Assembly: GCA_030533445.1 (NCBI GenBank)
Contig: CM060081.1
Location: forward strand, 36,875,111 to 36,939,110
DNA from: Cyprinodon diabolis
Taxonomy: Eukaryota > Chordata > Actinopteri > Cyprinodontiformes > Cyprinodontidae
DNA length: 64,000 bases
Direction: 5' to 3'
This document shows, piece after piece, positions 1 through 9,964 of the stretch (its first letter is position 1; each line of letters starts with the position of its first letter). The translations under genes and the position numbers were made by a program. Under the pieces are notes generated by a model that saw only the letters and a program-made list of their open reading frames with translations, searched no databases and was not told where the DNA came from.

Positions 1-240
1 CCCGATGTCCATGCAATGTTGCAGAGTCGTGTCAGCCAACACAACCCTATAACATCCAGGACCTTGAGGAACTCCGGGCGGATCTCATCCACACCCGGGG
101 CCCTGCCACCGAGGAGCTTTTTAACCACCTCAGTGACCTCGCCCACAGAGATTAGAGAGCCCATCCAGAGTCCCCAGGCCCAGCTTCCTCAATGGAAGGC
201 ATGTTGGTGGGATTGAGGAGGTCTTCGAAGTATTCCGCCC
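1..240 (-). pseudogene. non-LTR retrotransposon reverse transcriptase fragment
   Basis: Read on the minus strand, the start of the window encodes EVVKKLLGGRAPGVDEIRPE and then residues ending in WLTRLCNIAWTSG. This is the fingers region of a LINE reverse transcriptase; the GVDEIRPEFLK motif is typical of an abundant fish LINE family. The fragment runs off the left edge, so its true length is unknown. Toward position 240 the homology fades. The short plus-strand reading frame over it is a shadow. The clade is not certain. Confidence 0.7.
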
Positions 241-1196
241 CCCGACCCACAAAATCAGTATCCAAATCCCTTAAACATAGTTAACTATACATTGTGTTGT
301 GATTTTTTGTTTAAAAAAAAAGTGCAGTTTTAAAATCTGAGTCAAATTTGAACTTTTAACCTTTGTAAATAAAAATTCAAAAAGTGTGGCATGCTTTTGT
401 TTTCAGGCCCCTTCTCTGACAAACTAAAAAAAAATCAAGGGACTCAATAAAGTCAGTCTGTGTCTAATTTCATAATTGCTGTTCTATTGTTTTCTTGCTC
501 ATTAATAGAAACAGAAGATCGCATGGGATCATGCATTGTGATGCCGGCTCCTTTTAAGACAAATTTATGTATTTTACCTTTTAACATTTTCCACAAATTA
601 TAACACAGGGATCTGAGACTTGTGCTAATGCAGAATACAATAACGTTTAGTAATAAGAAAAGTCTGATTGCTGACATGTGTGCATCAAAAAGCACAAAAA
701 GAGAAAAAGAGTTGTGAAAATATTTAGCCCAAAAAAAAAAAAAAAAAACAGCATCACAGTAAAGTCACCAACCCCTGACACCCAAAGTATTGTTAAGAAA
801 CAAGATAACAGGACATTACCTGTGCAAAGCTGTAAACAATTCTTGCAGACCTTACACCAAAATGCTTTCTAGATCTGGATTAGAATTGACTTATTTTTGC
901 TGAATGAAGGATAATGATTAGATTAGATACTTTATCTATCAGGCAAATTAACATTAAACAAGTAAATCAGCTTTGGATAGATGAGTAACATTTAAAAGCC
1001 ATTGGTTTCTATAGTAACATGCAAAAGCTAATGGACTTCAGTAACAATAGAACTGAAATCTTTTTAGGTGCTTTTACATATTTCGTGCGATATTACAATT
1101 ATGATCATTAGTGCAAAGTAAAGGGGATGTTATCTTGATGAAGTGGTAGTGTTCTTGCATTTTGCACCTTTTTCTGATCTAAGGTCAGATTGGCAG
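241..1196. other. no recognisable gene; AT-rich sequence
   Basis: No coding homology, RNA gene or clear repeat was recognised. There is a poly-A run near 730-747. Short open frames at 453-872 have no recognisable domain and composition like the surrounding DNA. Confidence 0.5.
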
Positions 1197-2760
1197 AGAT
1201 GGCAAAAGTACTCACTTTCCATACTTGAGTAAAAGTACAGATACTTGTGTTAAAAAATACTCTGGTAAAAGTGGAAGTACTGATTAAACTTCTTTACTCA
1301 AGTAAAAGTAACAAAGTACAGGCTTGTAAATTTACTTAAAGTATAAAAGTAAAAGTAGAAACCACTTTTTTCATGCCGTTGCCTACATTTTAAATGGATG
1401 TCTGCCAATAGGACTAGATCTCCGTTGTGTTCATTTTCAATCATCTCGTCTTCCATGCTACTATGCTAACGCCACCGCCACCAAGCTGCAATGATTTGCC
1501 ACGAATGAATACCGCTGAATCTGTCGATTCATCTTTTAGTGGTGCGTCAAATGCAACGTAGATTCCCATCCAATTAGACTGAATTTGGTATTTGTGAGAA
1601 AACGGCTCGCCAGGTCCCGTCTCACGTCGGAGGAGGAGTAAGCAGATGACTTGCAAAAAGGTGGTAAGAACCAGCGGACAGCAAAATTCCAGTTCAAAAG
1701 CGTGTTGCGGTTTATTTACTGGTGCAACGGTGAAGACAAAAAAAAAACAAACAAAAAAAAAACAAACAAAATACTTTCAAGTAAAGAAAACAAAACTGGC
1801 CATTGCAGGCCACACAAAACACTGACAGCCTCACAGCAAGCTGACTTTAAATATAGTCTCTCTAAGCAGACCTTCAAAAGCAGTTTCTCCAACCAGTCTC
1901 TCCAAGCAGCCCCCCTAAGCCATTGGGAGTGTGCCCCTTAAATAGACCCACCAATAATCAGCCAATTGGGACAGCCCAACTAAACAGGAAGGCAAATCGC
2001 CAATAAAGCACAGTTAACATTGTAGAAAACAAAATACAGACAATAGCATCATTCATACAAAAACATACATATTTATGAAATAATTTAACCATACAAACAT
2101 TACCATTTCACCTACTTATTACCATGCAAACAATTATTACATACAGTGAAATCCCACTTAACACCCCTGCCCCCTAATAGTCTTTTCCAATGCCCTGGGA
2201 CAATGCGGTACGTGTTTCCACACGGACCAGTATGGTGACGGACTAAGGGAAGAGAATGTGTAATTTGACTGTGAAGTTTTATTGCCGACCACGGAATGTA
2301 TATTAAAGCTGTCGCAGTGGGTACCTTCAGAGTTTGCTACACTGGTGAGTAAGTAAAGTGTTGAATGAAAGGTGACGTTGTAATTTCGGAACTAGTGTAA
2401 ATTACCGGGTGAATTGTTTGGAACTGCCGCGGCATGACGGCCGGTCTGTGGTGCATGCTGGGAAATGTAGTGAAGGATATGACGCTGTGTGTGATAGACT
2501 GCGGCTACACTTTCGGAACAGAGGGGGAAAACTGCTCCGTTTTCACAGTATTGATGACGTGAACAATAATAACGGTAACTCCATTGAAATGATTCAAAAC
2601 TAAAGTAACGAGCCAATTTTTTAAAATGTAAGGAGTAGAAAGTACAGATATTTGTGTAAAAATGTAAGGAGTAGAAGTAAAAAGTCGCCATAAAAATAAG
2701 TAGTAAAGTAAAGTAAAAATATCAGAAAAATCTACTTGAGTAGATGGTTTGAACCTTTTT
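1197..2760. mobile_element. decayed AAGTA-rich non-autonomous DNA transposon (hAT-like)
   Basis: Both ends carry the AAGTA/TACTT-rich signature of a very common fish element: GGCAAAAGTACTCAC at the left, and GTAAGGAGTAGAAGTAAAA with TCTACTTGAGTAGATGG at the right. The interior holds unrelated sequence, including A-rich runs at 1739-1770. No terminal inverted repeat with a matching target duplication was found, so the right end is probably truncated. The hAT assignment comes from family resemblance. Small open frames inside it have no recognised domain. Confidence 0.55.
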
Positions 2761-2791
2761 TTTTGTCAAAACGTATAGAAGAATTTGGATA

Positions 2792-2848
2792 TTTCATTCT
2801 CTTAAGGTGTAGTCCAAAATATTTGGACTACACCTTAAGAGAATGAAA
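2792..2848. repeat. perfect 27-bp inverted repeat with 3-nt loop
   Basis: The left arm (2792-2818) and right arm (2822-2848) are exact reverse complements around the loop ATA. The arm includes CTTAAGGTGTAGTCC and its complement. No reading frame crosses it. It may be the relic of a template switch or of a palindromic element end. Confidence 0.9.
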
Positions 2849-3251
2849 AGAAAGTTTCACCTTTCAAGTGAAATTGACAATTTCTCTCACTCCGATAAGC
2901 ACTGCAATGAATGAGTGAATGGGATATTTAGATCACAGTTTTACAGTCAATCTGCAATGTGCAGAAAATAATTTTGCTATAGCTTCAGCACAAACTCCCT
3001 CACAGTAAATAACTGAGTTAGTCAGGAAAGGATTCAAATGCTTAACCCCAACATTGTCTCTGTGCACACCAAGAGTAAAGAGAACCTAAGAGTTGGGAAA
3101 CATGCCCTGCCTGATCTAATGTAGGAAGGTTGAGAACGAGATGTGATGGAGGCCTGCAGTCCAGCTGCAGCGCTGGTGACAGGATGCAGGAAGCCTATTG
3201 CAGTTTTCATATTTCATGGGTGAAAATTGCAGATAAGCTCTGTGCGTCTGT
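2849..3251. other. no recognisable gene; possible 3' flank of the BMP2K-like exon
   Basis: No open frame or repeat was recognised. On the minus strand this lies just downstream of the stop codon at 3252-3254, so it may be 3' untranslated sequence of that copy. Confidence 0.3.
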
Positions 3252-4048
3252 TCAGGGCTTGTCTTGCGGTGCCTTCAGGTGAAAGGGTGCAGACACAAAA
3301 GGGTCTACAGCGTTAACTTCTGACGTCCATGACTGAAGCGGTTCGACTGCTTGCCTGCTTACATTGGGAGCTGCTCCCAGCCGCTCGGGAGCAGGTTCTT
3401 CAAAGTGGCGGGAATATTTGGTCAGAGCTTGAGGGCGGAACGGTTGTTGAGCAACCTGTCCCAGCACTCCCTGATCAGAGGTCAAAGCCTGGCCTCCAGC
3501 TGCTTGGGGGTATGAGGTTTTCGGCGTTGTAGCTGAGAACTCCTTTCTTTTTCCGAAGGGAGTCTGTGAGAACACATCCAGCTGCTGCTACGAGAGGAGC
3601 GCGTGGAAAAGGCGCATTGGCAAAAACATCGTCTGAATCCTCCTGGGAAGTTGGAAAAGGGGCTTTGGAAAAGACATCTGGAGTGACACCGTTCTCTGGT
3701 ACATCCCAGGAATTATTATGAGCAAAGGTGCTTGATGTGGACTGAGGGAAGGTAGCAGGTGGTTATACTGGTGTGGTATTGGGGGGCAGGGCTGAATATG
3801 GAGCTACCAGAGGTCCATGTTCTTCATCATCATCATCAGAGTCCATCAGCAATGGCCTAGAGCCACTGCAGTCTTGAGCAGCAACATGACCCTCGCCTGC
3901 TGTGCCCTCCTCCTCTTTACCTGCAGCATTCTCCACATCTTCATGGCTAGAATGCTCACAGTCTTCTTTGTTGAGATCATTCTCTTCAATGTCTTTAGTC
4001 CCTTGACCCTCTTCCAGCACAGTGTAGCCATTGCTCTCCCTTCCACTT
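3252..4048 (-). pseudogene. broken C-terminal exon resembling BMP2K/BIKE (NAK-family kinase tail)
   Basis: On the minus strand an acceptor-like TTGTACAG precedes 4048. The frame then gives an acidic tail (RPLLMDSDDDDEE), followed by repeats of the pattern DVFxxxPF: DVFSKAPF, DVFANAPF and DVFSQTPF. A late DPFVSAPF follows, and the sequence ends in APQDKP and a stop. Acidic stretches and D(V/P)FxxxPF repeats characterise the disordered tails of BMP2K and AAK1, kinases of clathrin adaptor traffic. Two defects are visible. An in-frame TAA lies at 3763-3765. A one-base frame change near 3575-3595 separates DVFANAPF from DVFSQTPF. No kinase domain is in the window. It is either a pseudogene fragment or the terminal exon of a damaged gene extending rightward. 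The paralogue assignment is by memory of the family and is moderate. Confidence 0.55.
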
Positions 4049-4109
4049 CTGTACAACATAGACAAACAAAAAACAAACATTACATAAGTCAAACACTGCA
4101 GGTATGAGT

Positions 4110-4747
4110 TTTTTTAAATCACACCATCAGCTTTTAGAGAAACTTCACACCTGCGACCCACAAACCATCTCTACAGATCTGCCTTCTGCCTATTAAGACC
4201 ACAGGACGATGACAAACTGACACGACTACCAAACAATACAGTCTACTCAGGAACAAGTCACAGGACGGACGAGCTTAGCAGCTATCTTATCAAGAATCTT
4301 GCTAAAGAGGCAGCATCTTAGTCTCAGGCTTCTAAAGCATGTTGGAGGAACTTGGTAAGAGCACATGGAGGTATTAGTGAGAATTATTTAAAGTTTGGGG
4401 AGTTTAGATTGAGATTAGCTGGTCTGTGGAAACAATGAGGAAAAGTTAAGAAAGTTAAGCTGAAAATAGAGACGGACAGGTTAGCACAGATGTATCATTT
4501 TCTTTAGCTTGATGTATACCTTGTTCTGTTCTTTAAAACCTCAATAAAAAATCAATAAAAATGTTGCCATGATATCTATATGAAGTCTTCAGGGAAATAC
4601 GGACATTGTGCTGCTAAATAGATAACTTCAAAAATAGTATGTCATGGCATATCTGGATACTAGTGACTGTAGTGACTCTTGCATCATTAAATAACATATT
4701 AAATCAGGAGTCTTCAATGTTTTCCAGGCCAAGGACCTCCAAACTGA
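4110..4747. other. no recognisable gene
   Basis: AT-rich sequence, with AATAAAAAATCAATAAAAA near 4540 resembling a LINE or transcript 3' end. Nothing else could be supported. Confidence 0.35.
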
Positions 4748-4970
4748 TGCACTGAAAAAAACAGCTCAAAAGATTTACTTGAAAAACATATTGTAAGCAT
4801 TTGCACTGAAATGATTTAAGTAAAATTTGATGCTGCAATATCAAGTAACACTCACTTGCCAGTATCAAGTGAATTTTACTTTCCACAAAACATAACAGTT
4901 GCAAAGATATTAAGTAACATTTATTTAATTACATCCAAGTTGTAAGTTATATTTATTTAAAAAATTAAGT
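4748..4970. repeat. left part of AAGT/ACTT-rich interspersed repeat, split by the retrotransposon
   Basis: It begins TGCACTGAAAAAAACAGC and is full of TTAAGTAA/ACTTGAAA motifs. The same kind of sequence resumes directly after the retrotransposon at 10612 and recurs at 13255-13620 and 15690-16118. The retrotransposon therefore inserted into a pre-existing repeat. Confidence 0.5.
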
Positions 4971-5077
4971 AAAGTTGTCAGGCCTCGGCCCCTTCTGCTT
5001 ACCTTCACAGGTGTCTGTCGTTGACTGGAGGGCGGGGCACGCACACCTGCAAGTGGTTCAGCAGCACCGGCCCTGCA

Positions 5078-5110
5078 CTATTTGAGCAGCACACAGACAG
5101 CGGGAGGACG
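5078..5110 (+). promoter_or_regulatory. predicted LTR core promoter and transcript start
   Basis: CTATTTGAG at 5078-5086 is the best TATA-like element in the LTR. A start about 25-32 bases downstream would fall near 5105-5112. That puts the self-primer segment (5110-5120) at the very 5' end of the RNA, where Tf1-type elements need it. The start site is inferred, not shown. Confidence 0.45.
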
Positions 5111-5120
5111 CCAGAGTGTT
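5110..5120 (+). other. putative self-primer: 11 nt complementary to the primer-binding site
   Basis: GCCAGAGTGTT here is the exact reverse complement of AACACTCTGGC at 5651-5661. In Tf1 and related sushi-group elements, the first 11 nucleotides of the RNA fold onto the site downstream of the LTR and prime reverse transcription in place of a tRNA. Length and position match that model. The same segment is present in the 3' LTR. Confidence 0.65.
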
Positions 5121-5287
5121 ACCATTGCGGTTCTCTCTCGTGAATCATCGTCTCCTCTCGTGGCGGATCCTTCCAGGTCCTCTCTGGAGTATCGAGGTTG
5201 GTCACCCAGTCTGTGGGTCCCTGGCCTCCCGTTTCTCCCTGGTTCCTCCCGCTGGTTCTGATTTCCGGAGGCTGCTCGGACCTCCTC

Positions 5288-5312
5288 GATCCGCCACGAG
5301 AGGAGACGATGA
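5288..5312 (+). repeat. 25-nt inverted duplication unique to the 5' LTR
   Basis: Positions 5288-5312 are the exact reverse complement of 5145-5169 in the same LTR (core ATCCGCCACGAGAGGAG). The 3' LTR lacks this copy and reads GGACAACTCC at the equivalent place. It looks like a template switch during DNA synthesis or repair after the two LTRs were formed. Confidence 0.85.
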
Positions 5313-5640
5313 CTCCTCATTCCCCCGCTCTCTGGTCACGCCACGCCTGTCACATCACCATCAGGCAGCGCCGAGTTCTCACTGCTCCCTCCCGGTCCGG
5401 TGTCCGCGCTCTGTGGTAAGCTCAGATCCGTTTGTTTCTTCCTCCAGATTCTCCGCGTTCTAACCTCTTCTCTATCTTCCTTAGACGAGACCGGTTCCCT
5501 GGCAGCGCTCCATTTCTTGTGTTTTTTTTGGTTGACTTAATCTCTGTGATCTGTTTGACTGATTGTAAATAAAGACCCTGAGACTGTGCCTGTTTTTCCG
5601 AGTGTGTTTCTGCATGTGGGCGCGGCACCTAAAGCCAAAC

Positions 5641-6630
5641 ATGACAGAAGAACACTCTGGCCAAACAGACCCAGCGAACGCACTCGGTAGGGCGTTAACC
5701 GCTCAACAGGACCAGATTCGGGGTCTAGAAGCAACCGTTTTAGGGCTGCAGAGTCAGTTACAGGGCTTTGCAGCTCAGATCAATCAGCTGACTAGCGTGC
5801 TAAGCGCGAGCCCCCAGGCAGCCGCTTCCGCGTCCCCGGGCCCCGCCCCCGGCCCCGCGTCAGCGGAGACGTCATTCTCCGCCCCCGAGCCCACCTCGCC
5901 CAGTCCGGAGAGGTTCTCAGGTGACAGCGGAGATTGTGGGGGATTCCTTTTCCAGTGCTCACTCGTTTTTAACCGTTCCCCACGTTTGTACACCCATGAT
6001 CATGTGAAAATTTCTTTTATTTTACGGCTGTTAACGGGAAGAGCACTAAGATGGGCTGAGTCCCGCTTCCCCGACTGCCAGAGGTTTGGCTGCACATTTG
6101 AAGAGTTTTTGTCTGAATTTAAGATGGTTTTTGCAGCCGAATCTAATGAGGTGCAGGACTCACGGCGGCTCTTAGCTCTTCGGCAGCGGGGAAGACGCGT
6201 AGCCGATTTTGCCATAGAGTTCCGGACCTTGGCGGCTGCGGCAGGGTGGGAGGAACGCGCTCTCAAGTCGGTGTTTTTCCAGGCTCTTGACGAGTCTCTT
6301 AAGGACGAATTAGCTCGGCTAGAGGAACCTTCCACCTTAAATGATTACATCACCCTAGCGGTTCGTTTAGATAACCGGCTTCGGACTCGGAGCCGAGGTC
6401 GTCCAGAGAGAGCCACCTTTAGTCTACTGCCTCAGCCTGATCGAAGCGCCCTCAGACCCGCTGCAGTTTCGCCTTCCCCCCCGGAACCCATGCAGCTGGG
6501 CCGGGTGCGGCTCACCCCAGAGGAAAGACAGCAGCGCATGAACTCTAGGTTATGCCTGTATTGCGCCTCGCCTGATCATTTTATTCGGGATTGCCCTGAG
6601 CGCCCAAAAGAACTGGTCCGTCGGTCGTAG
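5641..6630 (+). CDS. gag: Gag polyprotein of the chromovirus
   Basis: Structural protein of about 329 residues. The first ATG (5641) lies in the last six bases of the 5' LTR and gives [12 protein letters not shown] predicted coiled-coil stretch (about residues 20-55) follows. Then comes a Pro/Ala/Ser-rich linker and a capsid-like region with [19 protein letters not shown], as in sushi/PEG10-type Gag. A CCHC zinc knuckle sits at residues 305-318: C305, C308, H313, C318. It stops with TAG at 6628-6630. Pol begins in the -1 frame within the overlap, so Pol is expected as a Gag-Pol fusion. An in-frame CTG or other codon upstream is possible, but the ATG has good support. No internal stops. Confidence 0.9.
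   Translation: MTEEHSGQTDPANALGRALTAQQDQIRGLEATVLGLQSQLQGFAAQINQLTSVLSASPQAAASASPGPAPGPASAETSFSAPEPTSPSPERFSGDSGDCGGFLFQCSLVFNRSPRLYTHDHVKISFILRLLTGRALRWAESRFPDCQRFGCTFEEFLSEFKMVFAAESNEVQDSRRLLALRQRGRRVADFAIEFRTLAAAAGWEERALKSVFFQALDESLKDELARLEEPSTLNDYITLAVRLDNRLRTRSRGRPERATFSLLPQPDRSALRPAAVSPSPPEPMQLGRVRLTPEERQQRMNSRLCLYCASPDHFIRDCPERPKELVRRS
5651..5661 (+). other. primer-binding site inside gag, matching the LTR self-primer
   Basis: AACACTCTGGC begins four bases after the LTR end and is perfectly complementary to 5110-5120. It does not resemble the 3' end of a common tRNA complement (no TGG start directly after the LTR). Because the gag ATG is upstream, the site is also coding sequence. Confidence 0.6.
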
Positions 6631-6649
6631 CGGAGGAACCGGCGGACCA
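6603..6649 (+). promoter_or_regulatory. -1 ribosomal frameshift signal between gag and pol
   Basis: The heptamer CCCAAAA (6603-6609) has the gag-frame phasing C CCA AAA required for a canonical X XXY YYZ slip. After a 4-nt spacer, 6614-6625 pairs with 6638-6649 in a 12-bp stem with one G-U pair and a 12-nt loop that contains the gag stop. The pol frame has a stop at 6597-6599 just upstream. It is therefore open only from the slippery site onward, which fits frameshifting precisely. The spacer is slightly shorter than usual. Confidence 0.8.
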
Positions 6650-9600
6650 ATCTCAGTTACTTTTGTCTTCTCCTCCGCGGCTCTGTCTCCAGGCTGCAAT
6701 CGTTTCTGTTCAGCAGTCCTTTAAGTTGTCCGCCCTCGTTGATTCAGGGTGCGATTTTAATTTAATCGATCGGACCTTTGTCCTCCGCGCTCGTCTCGAG
6801 ACGATCCCTTTGTGCACGCCCCTCCAGGTTTCCGCCCTGGACGGTGGGGTTCTTCCTAGAATAACCCATCGTACTGAGCCCCTTGAACTCGTGGTCTCTG
6901 GTAACCATAGAGAACGAGTTACATTTTTAGTTTTTCCTATTAAGCATGCTCCGATCGTTCTTGGTTTCCCGTGGTTGCAGATGCATAACCCGCAGATAAA
7001 CTGGGTCGACCGAAGGGTTAATTCTTGGTCAACCAGATGTCATGCAGAATGTCTGCAATCTGCTGAACCGCCTAGTCCACCTCCTGAACTGTCCTGTGTT
7101 CAGGTTGACCCTGAGAACTTGAAACTGGTGCCTGAGCAGTATCATGACCTCAAGCAGGTTTTCAGTAAGACCCTGGCCTGCTCGCTTCCGCCACATCGCC
7201 CGTACGATTGCGCCATCGACCTTCTGCCAGGTGCCCCGCTGCCCACGAGCCGTCTCTATAATATTTCTCGGGCCGAACGTCAGGCGTTAGAGAAATATAT
7301 CAAGGAGTCTCTCGCAGCTGGACTTATCCGCCCGTCGTCTTCGCCTCTCGGTGCGGGGTTTTTCTTCGTTTCCAAGAAGGACGGCTCCCTCCGTCCGTGC
7401 ATTGACTATCGCGGCCTAAACGCGATAACTGTTAAGAATAAATACCCTCTCCCGCTCCTCTCCTCCGCCCTCGAGCCGGTCCAGTCTGCCACCATCTTCA
7501 CTAAGTTAGATTTACGTAGCGCTTACCACTTAGTGCGGATCCGCCGGGGGGATGAGTGGAAGACGGCCTTCAAGACACCCCTTGGTCACTTTGAATATCA
7601 GGTCATGCCCTTCGGCCTGTGCAACGCTCCTGCTGTTTTCCAGGCTCTGGTCAATGATGTTCTCCGAGACTTTCTAAACATCTTTGTCTTCGTGTACATA
7701 GATGACATCCTCATTTACTCCCGCACCCTCTCCGAACATATACATCACGTTCGCCTTGTCCTCCAACGGCTTCTGGAGAACAGGTTGTTTGTCAAGGCGG
7801 AGAAGTGCGAGTTTCACAAGCACTCGGTCACCTTTCTCGGACTCATCCTGGAGGGGGGGCAGGTCCGATCGGACCCCGAGAAGATTAAGGCTGTGCTCAA
7901 CTGGCCTGTACCAGAGACTAGGAGGGAGTTGCAACGTTTTCTTGGTTTTGCTAACTTTTACCGGCGCTTTATCAGGGGGTACAGTCAGATCGCAGCTCCC
8001 CTCCACGCTCTTACTTCTGTCAAGGTCCCCTTCGTTTGGAACCCCGAGGCAAACAGAGCCTTCACCGATCTTAAGAGAAGATTCTCGCAAGCACCCATCC
8101 TCATTCACCCTGACCCTGCCAAACAATTCACCGTTGAAATTGACGCTTCTGACTCTGGGGTTGGGGCGGTGTTGTCCCAGTGCTCGGACATGGACCAGAA
8201 GCTTCATCCCTGCGCCTTTTTCTCTCGGCGTCTGACCCCGGCAGAGCGTAACTATGATGTTGGGGACAGGGAGCTCCTGGCCATTAAGCTTGCCCTGGAA
8301 GAGTGGCGCCATTGGCTAGAGGGGTCCGAGCAGCCCGTGTTAATTTGGACCGACCACAAGAATCTGGCCTACCTCCAGTCTGCCAAACGTTTGAACCCTA
8401 GACAGGCCCGCTGGTCCCTTTTCTTCTCCCGCTTCAACTTAACAATCTCCTACCGCCCTGGCTCAAAGAACCAGAAACCTGACGCCCTGTCTCGCCTCTA
8501 TGCTCCCCCCGACTCTGATAAAGAACCAGTTCCCATCCTACCTCCCTCCTGTGTTTTCGGTGCCCTCCAGTGGGAGATACAAGACATGATCTCACAGGCT
8601 CAACGTTCTGACCCAGATCCAGGCAATGGCCCGGTTAACCGTACCTATGTCCCCACCTCTGTCCGTGCCCGAGTCATCCAGTGGGCCCACTCTGAGAAAT
8701 TCTCTGCTCATCCAGGCATCCTTAGAACCCTCAAGTTTCTCTCCCGACGTTTCTGGTGGCCCACAATCTCCCAAGACACCAAACAGTTTGTCCAATCTTG
8801 TCCTGTTTGTGCCCAGAACAAGTCCTCCAACAGACCTCCCGCAGGCCTCCTCCAGCCCTTACCTGTTCCCGAGCGCCCTTGGTCTGACATAGCCCTCGAT
8901 TTTGTGACCGGCCTCCCTCCTTCACAAGGTATGACCACCATCCTCACTGTTGTAGACCGTTTTTCCAAGGCCTGCCATCTCATCCCCCTTAGAAAACTCC
9001 CCTCAGCTCTCCAGACGGCCCAGCTCCTGGTTAAGCATGTTTTTCGCCTGCACGGCATCCCGCAGGACATACTGTCTGACCGTGGTCCTCAATTCATCTC
9101 GCGGGTTTGGAAGGAATTTGCCAGGGCCCTGGGGGCCCGGTATACCCTTACCTCCGGTTACCACCCGCAGACCAACGGTCAGACAGAGCGATTGAACCAG
9201 GAGCTGGAGACCGCCCTCCGTTGTCTCACGTCCAATAACCCCTCTGATTGGAGCAAGTACCTTCCCTGGGTGGAGTACGCTCACAATAGCCACATCTCCA
9301 CAGCTACTGGCAGGTCCCCCTTTGAGGTCTCCCTTGGTTACCAACCCCCGTTACTCCCCGAGGATAACAGACAGATCGCCGTCCCTACTGTTAACCACCA
9401 CATCCTTCGTTGTAGGCAGTTCTGGAACCAAACCATCCAAGCACTCAGACAGACTGCCGAACAGAACCGCCGATTCGCCGACCGGAGGCGGCGCCCTGCC
9501 CCCAGTTACCATTCCGGTCAGCGAGTCTGGCTCTCCACTCGAGACATCCCCTCCCGGGCCACCAGTCGGAAACTGTCTCCCCGGTTTGCTGGCCCCTATG

Positions 9601-9953
9601 AGATCATCTCCATAGTTAGCCCCTCGACCGTCCGCCTCCGTCTTCCATCTCACTCCAGAGTCCATCCCACCTTCCACGTGTCCCAGATCAAGCCCGTTGT
9701 CACCAGTTCTTTCTGCCCTCCGGCTGAACCCCCTCCGCCAACCCAGGATCACCACGGACGTCAGGTCCAACGGATCGTGGCCTCCCGTCCCCGAGGCAGA
9801 GGTTTTCAGTACCTCGTCGACTGGGTGGGTTGCGGTCCTGAGGATCGGTCCTGGCTTCCTGGCTCTTCCATCCCGGATCAGTCCCTGATCGACTCCTTCC
9901 TGTCCTCCCGTCCATCCTCATCTTCCTCGTGCTCGCCAGGAGGCGACCGTTGA
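6606..9953 (+). CDS. pol: Pol polyprotein: protease, RT, RNase H, integrase, chromodomain
   Basis: The frame is open from the frameshift site to TGA at 9951-9953, more than 1,100 codons. Numbering residues from 6663, the aspartic protease motif VDSG has D27. Reverse transcriptase has YIDD at 345-348. RNase H begins near EIDASDSG (D494) and includes TDHKNLAYL. Integrase has an HHCC region ending CPVCAQNKS and a catalytic triad D746, D806, E842, the last pair separated by 35 residues. A C-terminal chromodomain (about 1034-1084, QVQRIV...YLVDWVG) should direct integration to modified chromatin. No stop or frameshift was seen, so the enzyme may be functional. Translation must come from the -1 slip, since no good start codon precedes the protease. 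Confidence 0.95.
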   Translation, partial: KRTGPSVVAEEPADQSQLLLSSPPRLCLQAAIVSVQQSFKLSALVDSGCDFNLIDRTFVLRARLETIPLCTPLQVSALDGGVLPRITHRTEPLELVVSGNHRERVTFLVFPIKHAPIVLGFPWLQMHNPQINWVDRRVNSWSTRCHAECLQSAEPPSPPPELSCVQVDPENLKLVPEQYHDLKQVFSKTLACSLPPHRPYDCAIDLLPGAPLPTSRLYNISRAERQALEKYIKESLAAGLIRPSSSPLGAGFFFVSKKDGSLRPCIDYRGLNAITVKNKYPLPLLSSALEPVQSATIFTKLDLRSAYHLVRIRRGDEWKTAFKTPLGHFEYQVMPFGLCNAPAVFQALVNDVLRDFLNIFVFVYIDDILIYSRTLSEHIHHVRLVLQRLLENRLFVKAEKCEFHKHSVTFLGLILEGGQVRSDPEKIKAVLNWPVPETRRELQRFLGFANFYRRFIRGYSQIAAPLHALTSVKVPFVWNPEANRAFTDLKRRFSQAPILIHPDPAKQFTVEIDASDSGVGAVLSQCSDMDQKLHPCAFFSRRLTPAERNYDVGDRELLAIKLALEEWRHWLEGSEQPVLIWTDHKNLAYLQSAKRLNPRQARWSLFFSRFNLTISYRPGSKNQKPDALSRLYAPPDSDKEPVPILPPSCVFGALQWEIQDMISQAQRSDPDPGNGPVNRTYVPTSVRARVIQWAHSEKFSAHPGILRTLKFLSRRFWWPTISQDTKQFVQSCPVCAQNKSSNRPPAGLLQPLPVPERPWSDIALDFVTGLPPSQGMTTILTVVDRFSKACHLIPLRKLPSALQTAQLLVKHVFRLHGIPQDILSDRGPQFISRVWKEFARALGARYTLTSGYHPQTNGQTERLNQELETALRCLTSNNPSDWSKYLPWVEYAHNSHISTATGRSPFEVSLGYQPPLLPEDNRQIAVPTVNHHILRCRQFWNQTIQALRQTAEQNRRFADRRRRPAPSYHSGQRVWLSTRDIPSRATSRKLSPRFAGPYEIISIVSPSTVRLRLPSHSRVHPTFHVSQIKPVVTSSFCPPAEPPPPTQDHHGRQVQRIVASRPRGRGFQYLVDWVGCGPEDRSWLPGSSIPDQSLIDSFLSSRPSSSSSCSPGGDR

Positions 9954-9964
9954 GGGGGGGGTGG
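9953..9964 (+). other. polypurine tract
   Basis: A G-rich run (AGGGGGGGG then TGG) directly abuts the 3' LTR start at 9965. This is the position of the plus-strand primer in LTR retrotransposons. Confidence 0.8.

Larger units (their letters stand above)
4976..5646 (+). repeat. 5' long terminal repeat (671 bp)
   Basis: It starts TGTCAGGCC and ends AACATGACA, with TGTCA/TGACA inverted ends. It contains a TATA-like CTATTTGAG near 5078-5086 and an AATAAAG signal near 5567. It is 29 bp longer than the 3' LTR because of a net insertion at 5281-5311. The last six bases include the gag start codon. Confidence 0.95.

Noticed and set aside
5116..5463. Short frames within both LTRs, repeated at 10105-10500
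   Set aside because: Present in LTR non-coding sequence. The frame differs between LTR copies because of the 29-bp indel, so coding is unlikely.
7674..8312. Long open frame on the minus strand across reverse transcriptase
   Set aside because: It is the antisense shadow of pol, which has full motif support. The minus frame has no domain.
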